This document shows, piece after piece, positions 1 to 10,845 of a stretch of 60,000 nucleotides of DNA. The position numbers and the translations under genes are program-made. The stretch is from Lineus longissimus (lineage: Eukaryota > Nemertea > Pilidiophora > Heteronemertea > Lineidae), in the NCBI RefSeq assembly GCF_910592395.1, contig NC_088314.1:14696001-14756000 (forward strand), read 5' to 3'. The notes under the pieces were generated by a model. The model did no database searches. It saw nothing but the letters and a program-made list of their open reading frames with translations, and had not been told where the DNA came from. Position 1 is the stretch's first letter. Each line of letters starts with the position of its first letter.

Positions 1-615
1 AGTATCAACAGGAAATCATTGATAATAAAGAACAAACTTTTGAGGTTGGCAAAAAACCGGACCGATTTTTCTCAATATTTCCCTATTTTCGATGTTTCTA
101 AGGTTTAGTAGCCCATATTACATAATCATATGTTTGTCCTGCATAAAACTTTCTATAAGTGATATTTGTGACAGTATCCCTCTACAGTACCTAACCTGCT
201 TTACAGTAATTGCAACATTGTATAGTGGTACCATCTGCGTTAAGCTAATGTAACTAGCACGAGAGATGCGGGAAGCAAGATGGCTGATGTAAACATGTAT
301 TCATAACCTTTATCAAAAATATAGAACTGTATCTATATTTGTATCCTTACGTTTATACCAACGATGCACAAGAGTTGGATGAATAAAGTAGTTATTGTTG
401 GTATCGTAAACAGTTTTAAAAACAACAGTTTGACAGCTCCCGCGGAACAAACAATTTTAAAGTCCAAATTAGTTTCAGTTGTATTTTTCTTCAACTCCTC
501 TCTCTTTCTTATCCTATTTTCGATACTGGTCTTGGCTACCTATGGTGAAGCGTAAAGATTTAGGAGAGTTGGAACTCCTCTGGTGACAGACAAAGTCCAA
601 ATTGTTATATAATGC
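1..615. other. no gene recognised
   Basis: AT-rich sequence. A 63-codon open frame at 364-555 has no recognisable domain or splice context, and I do not call it a gene. Confidence 0.4.
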
Positions 616-1162
616 TTGTGTCGCTCTTTACTGAGGTGTATCCTCAATTTAAATCGTACTGCACCGAAGACTCCAAATCAAGACTCCTCAACTAAAATAC
701 AGAAAGTAGAATATGAATATCGCACGAAAATAAACAAGAAGAACAAGGATGAGTTCTTTGCGAGATTGATTGATATCCCTGTTGCCAGAAGCATTGAACC
801 TACGGCTTCTGTAGTGTAAGTAGGCCTGCAGGTACGGATGCAAATAGTGTTTTACGCATTCGTTACTGACAGAAAGCTATTCAGGTTAGGGGGTTTGAAA
901 CTAAATTGAAAGAAATGGAACAAGATCAATCTGTGAAAGAATTATTAGTCATCTGACTTGAAACTGCTCGTGATCAGGTGCTAGCAGATAGGGAGAACTT
1001 GTCATCGAATTTAATGCATTGACAGTTCATCACACTGAAGTGAAAGCGAAAAATTTTGAAATTCTGAACGAAAATAAAACCGTCCTATCCTTGAAATACC
1101 AGAGTGCCAAAAACAAAGAATCAAACGATAAATATTTGTCAGAAAAAGCCCTTACCTCCTAA
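616..1162 (+). pseudogene. degraded coiled-coil coding relic
   Basis: I do not recognise the family. The frame at 616-819 ends in charged, coding-like sequence (NKKNKDEFFARLIDIPVARS). From about 894 another frame reads FETKLKEMEQDQSVKELL and continues past a TGA into a lysine/glutamate-rich stretch (KNFEILNENKTVLSLKYQ) that ends at a TAA near 1162. The heptad-like spacing and charge suggest a coiled coil. At least two stops and two frame changes mean it cannot be translated as it stands. It lies upstream of the FAR1-like relic at 2063 and could be its N-terminal part, but nothing links them directly. Confidence 0.3.
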
Positions 1163-2062
1163 AAAGCTGGCCTGCCGCATTCTTTCTCTTGATAATTGTT
1201 CTGTATCGTATCTACATTGAATCGTCACAACCAGAGACACTTTTCGTGGTCTGTCAGGTGGTGCCCTCTAGGCGAAATTGTAGAACCAGTTTTTCCCTAG
1301 AGGGGGGTTAATCAATAGCTCATAAAAACATTGCGCACATTTTATAGTTTTTCCCGCTGTCATCGGAGAAAACATCCGATAATTCATGTAATTCATGAAT
1401 TATTCACCATCAACTTTCGTGAGTCGAAAGTGAATAGTCTCCCAGAAGAGATAAAGACAATGCCGGCCATGGTAAACTTACAGGCTTAAAGTTGAGCACC
1501 AGACTATACCACCAGACACGCCACTCGTTGCTATGCTTTGTACAATACGCACATGTACATGATGTACACACAGTAGCCTGGAAAGGCAGTAGCCTGGAAA
1601 GGCAGAAATGGCATGGACTATGGAGCATCTCATTTGAGTGACTGTGTGCATCTTACTATCAATTGATTATCACGAATTGTCGCCTGCTGATATCATATGG
1701 AACTGGTAGATTCTTCCAGGCATTGCAGAGTGTAGACATTACCTACGTTGAAATTTCTACGAATCGAATCGGAGTGTGAGACTTTTATGAGGACAGTTTT
1801 GCTAGCCAAATAAGTAGCAGCTTTACCCACTCATTGCTGACACTGTCAGGACGTAGTAGCCACTTTACTCGATTGTTGCTGACGCTGTTCGAAAGTTGGG
1901 CCATGGTATTAAAAGAACCCCACCCACCATAATTCACATGATCATCAATGTACAGCTGTAAGATCTATTGCATGCCTATAGTATACTACATTCTATATTC
2001 TATTTTGTAAATTTTGGGTTTGTCTACTTTACGAAGGTATTTTCTTGTTTTCTCTTTTCAGG
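1163..2062. other. no gene recognised
   Basis: Non-coding. It ends in a pyrimidine-rich tract and an AG acceptor that introduces the exon-like sequence at 2063. Confidence 0.4.
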
Positions 2063-2491
2063 ACTTATAAGGTGAAATGCACTTGCGGTTTCCTCCTCAC
2101 AGGTGACCGGAAAAATGACTGCCTTGTAATCACAAAAGCGGATTGGGTCCACAATCACACAACAGAAAGAAAAGATTTTCTGATGAATCCCGAAATGCGG
2201 CGGCTCAACAAGGAGCACGAAGATCTTGAAAAGTTGATGGTAAAGATGTTTGTGCCACCGAAGGTGTTTAGCGAGACACTTATGCAGGTTTCGGGGAAAA
2301 TGTTAACCCTCTTAGACATCAACAATCTGAAGATACGCATCAACAAGGAAAATACGAAGGGCGCATCTCATCTTTCTTAGTTAGTGGATGTACTAGACAG
2401 GATTTTACAGGAGGAACCGGACGTGTACATTGAGCTCACTTTGGACGATGAGGGGAAAATAACGAATTTGTTTCTGCAGTACGACCATTAA
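2063..2491 (+). pseudogene. FAR1/ZSWIM-like (MULE-related) zinc-finger relic
   Basis: The frame starts just after a good 3' splice site (TTTCTCTTTTCAG). It encodes CTCGFLLTGDRK, then about 15 residues on W-HNH, which is the C-x-C...H-x-H arrangement of FAR1/WRKY-type fingers at the N-terminus of MULE transposases and ZSWIM proteins. An in-frame TAG at 2378 is followed in the same frame by DVLDRILQEEPDVYIEL and KITNLFLQYDH, which resembles the segment before the MULE catalytic core, and a TAA at 2489. There is no DDE core downstream. Seen: finger pattern, acceptor, single stop. Inferred: remnant of a MULE transposase or a ZSWIM3-like host gene. Confidence 0.5.
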
Positions 2492-3037
2492 CCCTTTTCT
2501 TATGCATTATCTATTAGAAAATACCCCCAAACTAGACCTATTGCAGCTAATTTTTGGCACCAGTTCCCGAATTCTTTTTGAATACTATTGATGTGGAATT
2601 GAAAGATGGGGCCTTAAGCCATATTTTCCATAATTTTTATTTCCCCAAAATATTCTTATAGGAGGGTAAGGGGTGTCCCAAAAATGCTCTACACCCCATT
2701 TTTGAAAAAAGTGCCATATTTGAGACAAGATTCCTCAGCCATTGCAGGTCTTTGGCAAGTGACCTTTACATGGATAAAGCTTACTATATTGCTTTTCAAT
2801 TTAAAAAAAAAAAATCCAGGGAAATCTTCTGGTTTCTTCAGCGGGCCCGACTGCGCGTTCCTCCGGGGTCCCCAACCGGAGACCATATAAAGCATATATC
2901 TCTGGATCCCATTATGAATCCCTCCCAAAATATTATTTGAGTATTAGTGAGACCTTTAGGATATGAAATTTACCATTTCCCCCGCCCACCCCTTGATTTT
3001 AATCCCTTTGGGGCCGAGTAGCCCTTTCGAGAGATAA
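2492..3037. other. no gene recognised
   Basis: AT-rich non-coding sequence with a short GC-rich patch near 2840-2885. Short overlapping frames on both strands lack domain content. Confidence 0.4.
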
Positions 3038-3340
3038 GGGATCACGTCCAAAGTCCGCACGCAAATATTCGCTGGGCGAATCGGGGCGAAAATTCGCCTG
3101 GTCGAATATCGCCACACTCATTCGCCTCCAAATTGCTGCCTGCTTCGGCGATTCTATTTTTCCAGGCGAAAATTCAGACTGAATAAAAATCACAGGCGAT
3201 ATTTTATTTTCTCCTAAATCAATAAAATCGCGCCTGATTCGCTATCGCCGGCCATCGGAACAGAGTGAATATCATGCATGTCATGCGAATTTCGCCATCA
3301 ATTCGCCATCAATTCTTTCCCGCTCAATCAACTAACGATT
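3038..3340 (+). mobile_element. PIF/Harbinger-like element end, one-sided copy
   Basis: It begins GGGATCACGTCCAAAGTC, the same terminus as the complete element at 24781-26803. The following subterminal sequence is full of GGCGAA/TTCGCC words. The matching inverted end is not found nearby, so this is a truncated or solo end. The right limit is approximate. Confidence 0.6.
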
Positions 3341-3552
3341 CTCGGCCGTAGTTTGTATTTCTAGTTTTAAATATTGAAAAATCATTTTCAATTTATTTAA
3401 AATCAAACAAGACTTGCTTTGCTTCGTACTCTGTACATTCCTTTGTTTTATATACATTGAGTATATAATTAAGGACGTGTACTGAACTATCAGATGCTTT
3501 TATCCCCGGGAAATCGAAGACTACGAATTACCGGCCACTGCTTGAAACGAAA

Positions 3553-3583
3553 ATGGCGTCTAACGAGGATGAAAACAACATTG
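3553..3583 (+). CDS. putative first coding exon (MASNEDENNI)
   Basis: An ATG in good context (gaaaATGG) opens a 31-nt acidic exon reading MASNEDENNI and ends at a strong donor (ATTG|GTGAGT) in phase 1. Two downstream acceptors at 5424 and 5553 both supply exons that continue in the phase required (G+TT or G+CA). This suggests a small spliced gene, possibly the one that owns the repeated cassette from 5823 onward. The product is unknown. The link is inferred from splice phase only. Confidence 0.4.
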
Positions 3584-5424
3584 GTGAGTCATTTTTGTTA
3601 GGTTTTGAAGAACTTCAAAGTCTTTTTTGCAAGAATTTTAGACTTGATCGGATTATCAGATAATGCGGTCTTTTGTTGATCATGCCGTCATTGGCTGCAT
3701 CATACTGACAAACATGCAATGTAAGCTGTTGATGAACTGCCAAAGACAAAGTCACAGCTCGTCTATCACTCAGTGATTCACTGCATGCATGCATGCTTGT
3801 GTATGCACATAGGCCAACACTCAACACCTAGACATCAATTATGACTTTCACATAAATTGTCGTCTGCTCAAGAAAATTCATAGATAATTGCTGCGCACTG
3901 GGTAAATTTTAAATGTGACCACCGTGAAAACTCGTAGGCCATGGTCACACACAGTCATCGCCAATAGGCTAGACCCTTTTTATACACCAGGCGCCCCGGC
4001 AGAAGAAGTCATTGCGGGCTCAAACAAACCTAAATGTAGGCACAAAGAACCAAATATCATTTGTTGTTCGGTCATGCAGTCTTTTGTTTGCTGCTTGTTT
4101 GTTGTTGCCTTCAGTTCAGTGACTTCTTCTTCTAAACTACTCGACAGTGTCTTCCTCCGCCTGGTTTGTTGGCTTCTTATTACTTCTGACGTGTTCTGAT
4201 CGTCACATTTCACTTGTTTTGGCTCTGATTACTCTTCGTCGAAAAGGCCTATTTGATATCATTAGTATTGCTAGTTCGTCATCATTGCTGAATTGGTTTG
4301 AACTGTTTTACCGACCTGTATGATACACAAAGAAGGAATCGCAGTTGAATATTGAATCACATGAAAGTTGCTGGGCATCAAGATCAGCCTCTGGCTTTCC
4401 TGCTTTGAAGCAGGCATGCACTGATGGCAGTGATGCAATAGTATGTTCACAGAATTTATAATTGGTATTTTGTACCAAGGCCCCTTGAGAGTTGTGGTCT
4501 TTAACAATTCTGACCCGGCAGTGTTAGTATTCTTAGCTACTTTCTGTTATTATTTATCTTACAGTAAAACCCCTCTAAAAGTTACTCACTCATTGCCAAA
4601 TTGTAAAATCTTTAAATGAAGTTTTATGTAAAACTTATAACAGAGGATGTCACTCCAATCGGTTCATTTTTGCCTTGCACCTTTTTTCCTCTTCCTCAAT
4701 GACGGAAAGGGTATGGCAACTGTTATTATTAAAAAAATGATATTGTCCTGTCAATTTGTATCAAGTTTTACCCATGCATTATTTAACTGTGAAGTGCTTT
4801 GGTTAATTGAAACCAATCAGTTGCACCTATACAGCGCTTAGGGCTAACATTCATATTTTGCCATCTCTGGCAGCATCAACCCATTTAGAAAACCAATTAT
4901 GAATTAGGGCAAAGTGCCTTTTTCAAGAAAATATGAATCAGCTAATCAAACCCAGTTCTTCCTGATTATGTGCCCGGCACTCGACCACTATGCCATTGAT
5001 CTCCCTATGACAACTTTATTATCTATCTATCACTGATAGGACCTGACTCTGGTCTACACATGAACATATTGATACTAATGATAGGACAACAAACATGAAA
5101 TAATAAAAACCATTATATTCAAATTTATGTTATTGTTGATGTTTGCATTTGCATATTTTTCGTTCTTATCATTTTCTTTATATCGTTATTTCACATTCAC
5201 AAGTTGTCCCTGACTGATAGGCAGAGCAGCGGGTTAAATTGGCCATCTTCGAGTGACTAGTATGCACAGGAAGGGCACTGGGTCATGTAAGATTCCTAAA
5301 TTCATTGTAAAAGCATGAATAATTATCTAATTAGGGCTAGTGATTCCTAATTTTGCCATATCCCTTTGTTCAATCATGTATGTATTTTTTTTTACTTCAA
5401 TAAAGTCTGATATATATATTTCAG
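3584..5424. other. probable first intron, no other gene seen
   Basis: AT-rich sequence between the 3584 donor and the 5424 acceptor. Short frames (for example 3915-4199 on plus) lack domains. Confidence 0.35.
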
Positions 5425-5514
5425 TTGGATCGAAGCAGCTAATAAAATGGCTAAGGGGGTTTGACACAGCAGCTGCAGATGATTGGAGATGCGCCCATCT
5501 TCGAAGATGCTGAA
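5425..5514 (+). CDS. possible second exon
   Basis: It follows the acceptor tatatttcag. In the phase left by the 3553-3583 exon it reads VGSKQLIKWLRGFDTAA and on to a TGA at 5512. No clear donor was found inside it, so it may be terminal or decayed. Family unknown. Confidence 0.3.
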
Positions 5515-5553
5515 TTCCCATAATGTCCACAGAATTATTTTTGTTCTTTTCAG

Positions 5554-5661
5554 CATTATTAAAGAAAAAACCAGCAAGTTTGAAGTCGTTTCTTTTTGAC
5601 GTGAATTGGGCCTACGAAGAGGAGAGTAGGCAATATTTGACAAACATGAATTGCAGTTAGC
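5554..5661 (+). CDS. possible alternative exon
   Basis: It follows the acceptor ttgttcttttcag. In the phase set by the 3553-3583 exon it reads LLKKKPASLKSFLFDVNWAY and then a charged tail to a TAG at about 5659. An internal GAC|GTGAAT donor at about 5600 would leave phase 0, matching the phase-0 start of the repeated cassette at 5823. Inference from splice phase only. Confidence 0.3.
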
Positions 5662-5822
5662 ACATTTCACATGAACTTTTCTTTAACATATTTTTTTTTC
5701 CCTAAAATTTACTGCTGTTACTTTATCGTTAAGCTCCCTGCATTCCCTTCCTTTCCCTCGCCTCCATTTAGCGACAATACTAGTCGTTACACCGACTCAT
5801 CCCTCGAACGTGGCTGTCGCAG

Positions 5823-6247
5823 TCAGCTTCAGAGGTTGATATAAATGTAAACTAAGAATCAATTGTGGAGGCCAAGGTGAGTTCATTTGCTTTAAAAGGC
5901 TAACTATTTTCAAGTTAAGAGACATTCATTATTGGTTCATACTTATATACACTATGTTTTTGGTTTTTTTCTGTAATTTTTAGATTGCTGAAACAACTGA
6001 TCAACTTCAAGAAAGTGCCATTGACTGTGAATGTAAGTACTATTTATAACTATTTTGAAATCATATAATTGAATTGATTTATACAATCCATTGAACAGGG
6101 CTCTTAACAATTACAAGCTGAATATATTAAAGTGAAGATAAAGAAGAGACTGAAGCATTACTAGTAAATTATCAATCTATTGATTTTTTTTATTTACAAA
6201 TATTCCTTATTACAGTTCTCGGCGACCCTAACGAAGAAAAATCAAAT
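5823..6247 (+). CDS. cassette copy 1 (exon A carries a stop)
   Basis: Exons A, B and C are present with intact splice sites. Exon A starts after ggctgtcgcag and reads SASEVDINVN and then TAA, so this copy cannot be read through unless exon A is skipped; skipping A (54 nt) keeps the frame. Exon B reads IAETTDQLQESAIDCE and exon C reads LGDPNEEKSN. The protein is acidic and of unknown family. Confidence 0.5.
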
Positions 6248-6315
6248 GTGAGTATATCTTTTTTTTTAAAAAACATTCGTTTCACCCAATCGTCCCTCGA
6301 ACGTGGCTGTCGCAG

Positions 6316-6739
6316 TCAGACTCAGAGGTTGATATAAATATAAACAAGGAATCAATTGTGGAGGCAAAGGTGAGTCCATTTGCTTTAAAAGGCTAACTAT
6401 TTTCCAGTTAAGAGACATTCATTATTGGTTCATACTTATATACACACTATATTTTTGTTTTTTTTCTGTAATTTTTAGATTGCTGAAACAACTGATCAAC
6501 TTCAAGAAAGTGCCATTGACTGTGAATGTAAGTATTATTTATGACTATTTTGAAATCATATAATTGAATTGATTACAATCCATTGAACAGGGCTCTTAAC
6601 AATTACAAGCTGAATATATTAAAGTGAAGATAAAGAAAAGACTGAAGCATTACTAGTAAATTATCAATCTAATTAATTTTTTTATTTACAAATATTCCTT
6701 CTTACAGTTCTCGGCGACCCTAACGAAGAAAAATCAAAT
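6316..6739 (+). CDS. cassette copy 2, fully open
   Basis: This is the cleanest copy. Exon A reads SDSEVDINI and ends KESIVEAK, exon B reads IAETTDQLQESAIDCE, and exon C completes a split Phe codon and reads LGDPNEEKSN. All six splice boundaries match the consensus and the 45-codon module is phase 0 to phase 0. No known domain is recognised. The acidic, Ser/Glu/Asp-rich content suggests a low-complexity linker or repeat region of a larger protein (inference). Confidence 0.55.
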
Positions 6740-6880
6740 GTGAGTATATCTTTTTCTTTAAAAAACATTCGTTTCACCCAATCGTCCCTCGAACGTGGCT
6801 GTCGCAGTCAGACTCAGAGGTTGATATATATGTAAACGAGGAATCAATTGTGGAGGCCAAGGTGAGTCCATTTGCTTTAA

Positions 6881-9800
6881 CCCTTTCGGGCCAGATCGTG
6901 CCGCACGGCACGATGAAAAAACCTCCCTCACGGCCGGATCGCGCCGCACGGCACGATATGAGCTGTCTCATAGAATGCTTCGTTTCGCTAAGTTATGAGC
7001 AGAGTCTTCCATTTATAGACACCCTAGTGTGAATCGACGGCTTCTGGGGATTCCCCTTTCTTTTCATAGTGAATTGATCGGATTGGAGGCAAAGCGGCAA
7101 ACTTTGTGTAAAAAACATCGAATTTTCGCATTGTTTTTGATGGATTTTTTTCAAAATGGCGCATCTGATGACTGTAGAAGAAGTCTAAGATGAGATTATT
7201 GAAGACAATGATTCAGATGACGAGGACTTTGTGGAAGAACCAGACGGTAATTTCGTTGCAAATAATTCAGTATCGGACCATGTAGATCCAGTGTACATGC
7301 ATGCACAGTCAGATGGGGACAGTGGTGATGAGGGTGATGGGTCTGATTTGACCCCTGAAAGTGATGTGGAGTTGGCCGATAGTCACTTCCCCCATCATTA
7401 CTAAGCCTATGAACCTGGTAATGAATCCCCTGAACAGGATACAGATGATGATGATGTCCCTGGCCCTGCCCCTCGCCCTATCATCATGCCTGCTGTGAAC
7501 CCTGCTGCCCCCCTCCCCCCAGCTCACGTTTTGTCCTCAGATTCTGATGATGATGATAATGATGTCCCTGTTGCTCCTGCTGCGCAGGTCGAGGACGTGG
7601 TGGGGCCGGCGCAAGAACTAGAGGTGCAGGTGCCAGAACTAGAGGTGGGGGTCGTGGCCAAAATCCCCTGCAGCTCCAGCTCAGCCCCAAGGTCAAGTAC
7701 CAGCCCAGGGAGGACGGGGGAGGGGGCGAGGACGAGGACGAGGGAGGGGGCGAGGACGTGGAGGTCCCCAACCAGCCCAACAAGGACCCAATTGGCAAGA
7801 TGACGCACATGAGGTTCCTGATTGGCTCCCAAATCTGGCCTGCCCAACACCTGGAAATCCCAGCATAGACTGTGCTAACTTCAAACCAGTGGACTTTTTT
7901 TATCAGCTTTCCCTATCGAAATGATCCGCCACATCAAAGATGAGACTAATCGGTACTTTCATCAGTGGTGGCGAGGAAAGGAGGCTGAAGCAGCAAGAAC
8001 TGGTGCTGATGTTCCTGATAAAAGAACAAAAGCTGAATGGGTGGATACAACAGATGCAGAAATAAAAGCATTTATTGCTGTGATGATTGTAATTGGAAAT
8101 AACAAGAGACCACGGTTCAAATATTACTGGTCATTGGAATGGCTCATAGATATGGTAGGATATGGTAGCACCGTTATGCGGCGTGATCGCTTCATGGTGA
8201 TTCTCAGGTTTTTGCATGTAGCTGATAATACTAGAGCAATTCCCAGAGGGAATCCTGGGCATGACCGCTGTTTCAAGATTAGACCTATGCTCAGGATTCT
8301 AGTCCCTCAATGGCAAGCAGTGTTTTTCATCGATAAGTGTACCAGTATTGACGAGGGCATGATTGGATTCAAGGGCCGAGTTTACATGAGACAATATATG
8401 CCCAAAAAGCCCACCAAGTGGGGGTTGAAGGCCTGGATCCTAGCTGGATCAAAGACTGGGTTCGTCTATAAGTGGCAGTTGTACACTGGTAAAGAAGGAG
8501 ACCAAGTTGAGGTGAATCTGGGCCAGAGAGTTGTTCTTGAACTTTCTCAGATTTTGCTCAGGGGTCATGAAGTCTACTGTGACAAATTTTTTACTTGCTA
8601 TGAGCTGCTGGAGACCCTACAGGGCAGGGGCATTGCATGCTGTGGAACAGTTAGGTCAAACAGGGTATCCAACCCTCAGGAACAGAAGGACTTCACTGTC
8701 AAGAGGCAAGGAAAAGCTAACCTTCAGAGACTGTCGCCTATCTTCAAGCGCTGCGGGGATATCTTGGCAGTATCATGGTATGACAAAAGGCCGGTGACAA
8801 AGTTGTCACGCAATCATACTTCTGAAATGGTTACCAAAAGGCTAAGGGATAGGGAAGCAGAAGGAGGATACAGACGAATCGAGAAGCCTCAAGCAGTGGT
8901 GCAATACAATTAGTACAGGGGTGGAGTCGATCTCAATGATCAGCTGAACTTGTATAGCAATAGCAACATGGTGAGGAAATCCATGAAATGGTGGAAGAAA
9001 ATTTTCTTCCACCTCCTTGTGACTACAATATCAAATGCCTACATAATGTACAGACTTACAGTTCCAGTGGACAGGCAGAAAGAGGGACATTTATTCAGAT
9101 TAGAAGTGGCCAAGGGATTACTTGAAGGGTAGGAGCGCGTACACATCGTTGCCTGACCGTCCATCCTTAGGACCAAACCCTATGAGAATGTCAGGGCTTC
9201 ACTTCATTGAAAGAACTGAGAAGGGACGACAGGACTGTGTGGTATGCACAAAAAGGGAGAATGCAAAGTATGTGAGGAGATCCCAATCCATATATAGGTG
9301 CTATATATATAGTTCAAAAGCAGAATTAGGATACTTTTGAAATAGAAATAAGCAAAGAAAGCAAGTTTAGAAGGTAGGACACATTTATTTTCCACAAAAC
9401 AAGTTACTTGCAAAGAAAAAAAAATTGAAACAGGATGATGATGACAAAATCCTTTTTTTATGACAAAATCCTTTCTTTTCTTTTTTTTTGAAATTTTTAC
9501 CTCGAGGGATCACACCATCTAGGGTCAAAATTTCAGGGGTCCTTCCTTTTTTCTTTGCAGGTACCTGTCCATACATGCCTTCTGACTGTATTTCTTTGGT
9601 TACATGTTATCACATTCAAAAAAGAAGCAGTTTTGCAATGAAACAAAAAAAATGCGAATTTTGCATTTTTCTGCATTTTTCTGCATTTTTCGACTTTTTT
9701 TGCGCAAATTTGGGGGGGGTCCCTTCAACCCCCCCAATTTTTTTGTGAGGGGATCAATGTGCAAACAAATTACATTTTCAGAAAGTTCAGACAAAATGCT

Positions 9801-9950
9801 AAAGAAAGTTCTATACATGTTTGGGGTTTCCATCACTGCTTCTGCTCTCAAATTTAATTTGAAAATTTCATGTAGCTTTTCAGTAAAATTATCAAAATTA
9901 ATTCAGGCTGGGAGCGTGCATTAATTTTAATAAATTCAGGCCCGAAAGGG
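6881..9950 (+). mobile_element. piggyBac-family DNA transposon
   Basis: 3070 bp bounded by 12-bp terminal inverted repeats CCCTTTCGGGCC / GGCCCGAAAGGG and flanked by TTAA on both sides (6877-6880 and 9951-9954). TTAA target choice and CCC ends are the hallmark of piggyBac. Removing the element and one TTAA restores the intron sequence seen in cassette copies 1, 2 and 4. It carries a decayed transposase at 7156-9340. Confidence 0.92.
7156..9340 (+). pseudogene. piggyBac transposase (DDE_Tnp_1_7), decayed
   Basis: The frame starts at an AAAATGG context (7156) with the acidic N-terminal region usual for the family, already broken by TAA codons. A low-complexity stretch around 7600-7800 follows, then the conserved catalytic region from about 7800. 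The core (7921-8913) shows SIDEGMIGFKGR (first Asp), YCDKFFTCYELL (second Asp) and, after an in-frame TAG at 8911, GGVDLNDQLNLYS (third Asp) and KWWKKIFFHLL. A frame change near 7915 separates CANFKPVDFFYQL from MIRHIKDETNRYF. Another near 9125 leads to the C-terminal cysteine region (DCVVCTKRE), which is incomplete. All three catalytic Asp codons survive but no protein can be made. Confidence 0.9.
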
Positions 9951-10344
9951 TTAAAAGGCTAACTATTTTCCAGTTAAGAGACATTCATTATTGGTTCATA
10001 CTTATATACACTATGTTTTTGGGTTTTTTCTGTAATTTTTAGATTGTTGAAACAACTGATCAACTTAGTATTATTTATAACTATTTTGAAATCATATAAT
10101 TGAATTGATTACAATCTATTGAACAGGGCTCTTAAAAATGACAAGCTGAATATATTAAAGTGAAGATAAAGAAAAGACTGAAGCATTACTAGTAAATTAT
10201 CAATCTAATGATTTTTTTTAATTTACAAATATTCCTAATTACAGTTCTCGGCAACCCTAACGAAGAAAAATCAAATGTGAGTTTATCTTTTTCTTTAAAA
10301 AACATTCGTTTCACCCAATCGTCCCTCGAACGTGGCTGTCGCAG

Positions 10345-10620
10345 TCAGACTCAGAGGGTGATAAATATGTAAACGAGGAATCAATTGTGGAGGCCAAGGT
10401 GAGTCCATTTGCTTTAAAAGGCTAACTATTTTCCAGTTAAGAGACATTCATTATTGGTTCATACTTATATACACTATGTTTTTGGGTTTTTTCTGTAATT
10501 TTTAGATTGCTGAAACAACTGATCAACTTGAACTTCAAGAAAGTGCCATTGACTGTGAATGTAAGTATTATTTATAACTATTTTGAAATCATATAATTGA
10601 ATTGAAAGAAACGTCCAATG
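10345..10620 (+). pseudogene. cassette copy 4, last and 3'-truncated
   Basis: Exon A (10345-10398) is open with changed residues (SDSEGDKYVNEESIVEAK). Exon B (10506-10560) has a 6-nt in-frame duplication adding two codons (QLELQE). A deletion then joins the following intron directly to the last bases of exon C, removing its acceptor. The repeat homology ends at about 10650. Confidence 0.6.
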
Positions 10621-10756
10621 TGAGTATATCTTTTTCTTTAAAAAACATTCCAACATCAGGTATTACAACTTTTGCAATTACAAAATTGAAGTTGTTGCCA
10701 CATGAATGAAAAAATTCTGCATAATTTCCATTTACAGTTACATGTGATGCAAGAAA

Positions 10757-10790
10757 ATCGCTTCTCGGCCTATTGGCTAAGTATCAGTAG
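10757..10790 (+). ncRNA. U2 snRNA 5'-end-like fragment
   Basis: ATCGCTTCTCGGCCT-A-TTGGCTAAG matches the highly conserved first 25 nt of U2 snRNA with one mismatch. It continues with ATCA and a looser match before diverging. The rest of U2 (branch-site recognition region, Sm site) is absent, so this is not a functional gene. It sits directly upstream of the LINE ORF1. Confidence 0.7.
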
Positions 10791-10845
10791 TGTCGGAAGC
10801 CGTGCGAATATCACTGATTTGGACGACGAGGGTGTGATTAGAGCG

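Larger units (their letters stand above)
6808..10276 (+). pseudogene. cassette copy 3, interrupted by piggyBac and an exon deletion
   Basis: Exon A (6808-6861) is open. The intron after it was entered by the piggyBac at 6881-9950. Exon B (10043-10066) keeps only its first 24 nt. The rest and its donor are missing, because the sequence jumps from CAACTT straight into intron sequence. Exon C (10245-10276) is intact except for an Asp-to-Asn change. The exon B deletion is independent of the transposon, which left its target site clean. Confidence 0.6.
5797..10641 (+). repeat. four-copy tandem array of a three-exon cassette
   Basis: A unit of about 490 bp, introns included, is repeated four times at high identity. 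Each unit has exon A (54 nt), exon B (49 nt) and exon C (32 nt), each flanked by consensus acceptors and donors. A+B+C is 135 nt, exactly 45 codons, entering and leaving in phase 0, so units can be added without changing the frame. Exon positions: copy 1 at 5823-5876, 5984-6032, 6216-6247; copy 2 at 6316-6369, 6479-6527, 6708-6739; copy 3 at 6808-6861, 10043-10066 (cut) and 10245-10276; copy 4 at 10345-10398, 10506-10560 and a C remnant ending at about 10620. Copy 3 holds a piggyBac in its first intron. Confidence 0.85.

Noticed and set aside
7484-7884. Long Pro/Ser-rich minus-strand frames opposite the piggyBac N-terminal region
   Set aside because: Shadows of the low-complexity, GC-rich stretch on the plus strand; no domain and no start context.
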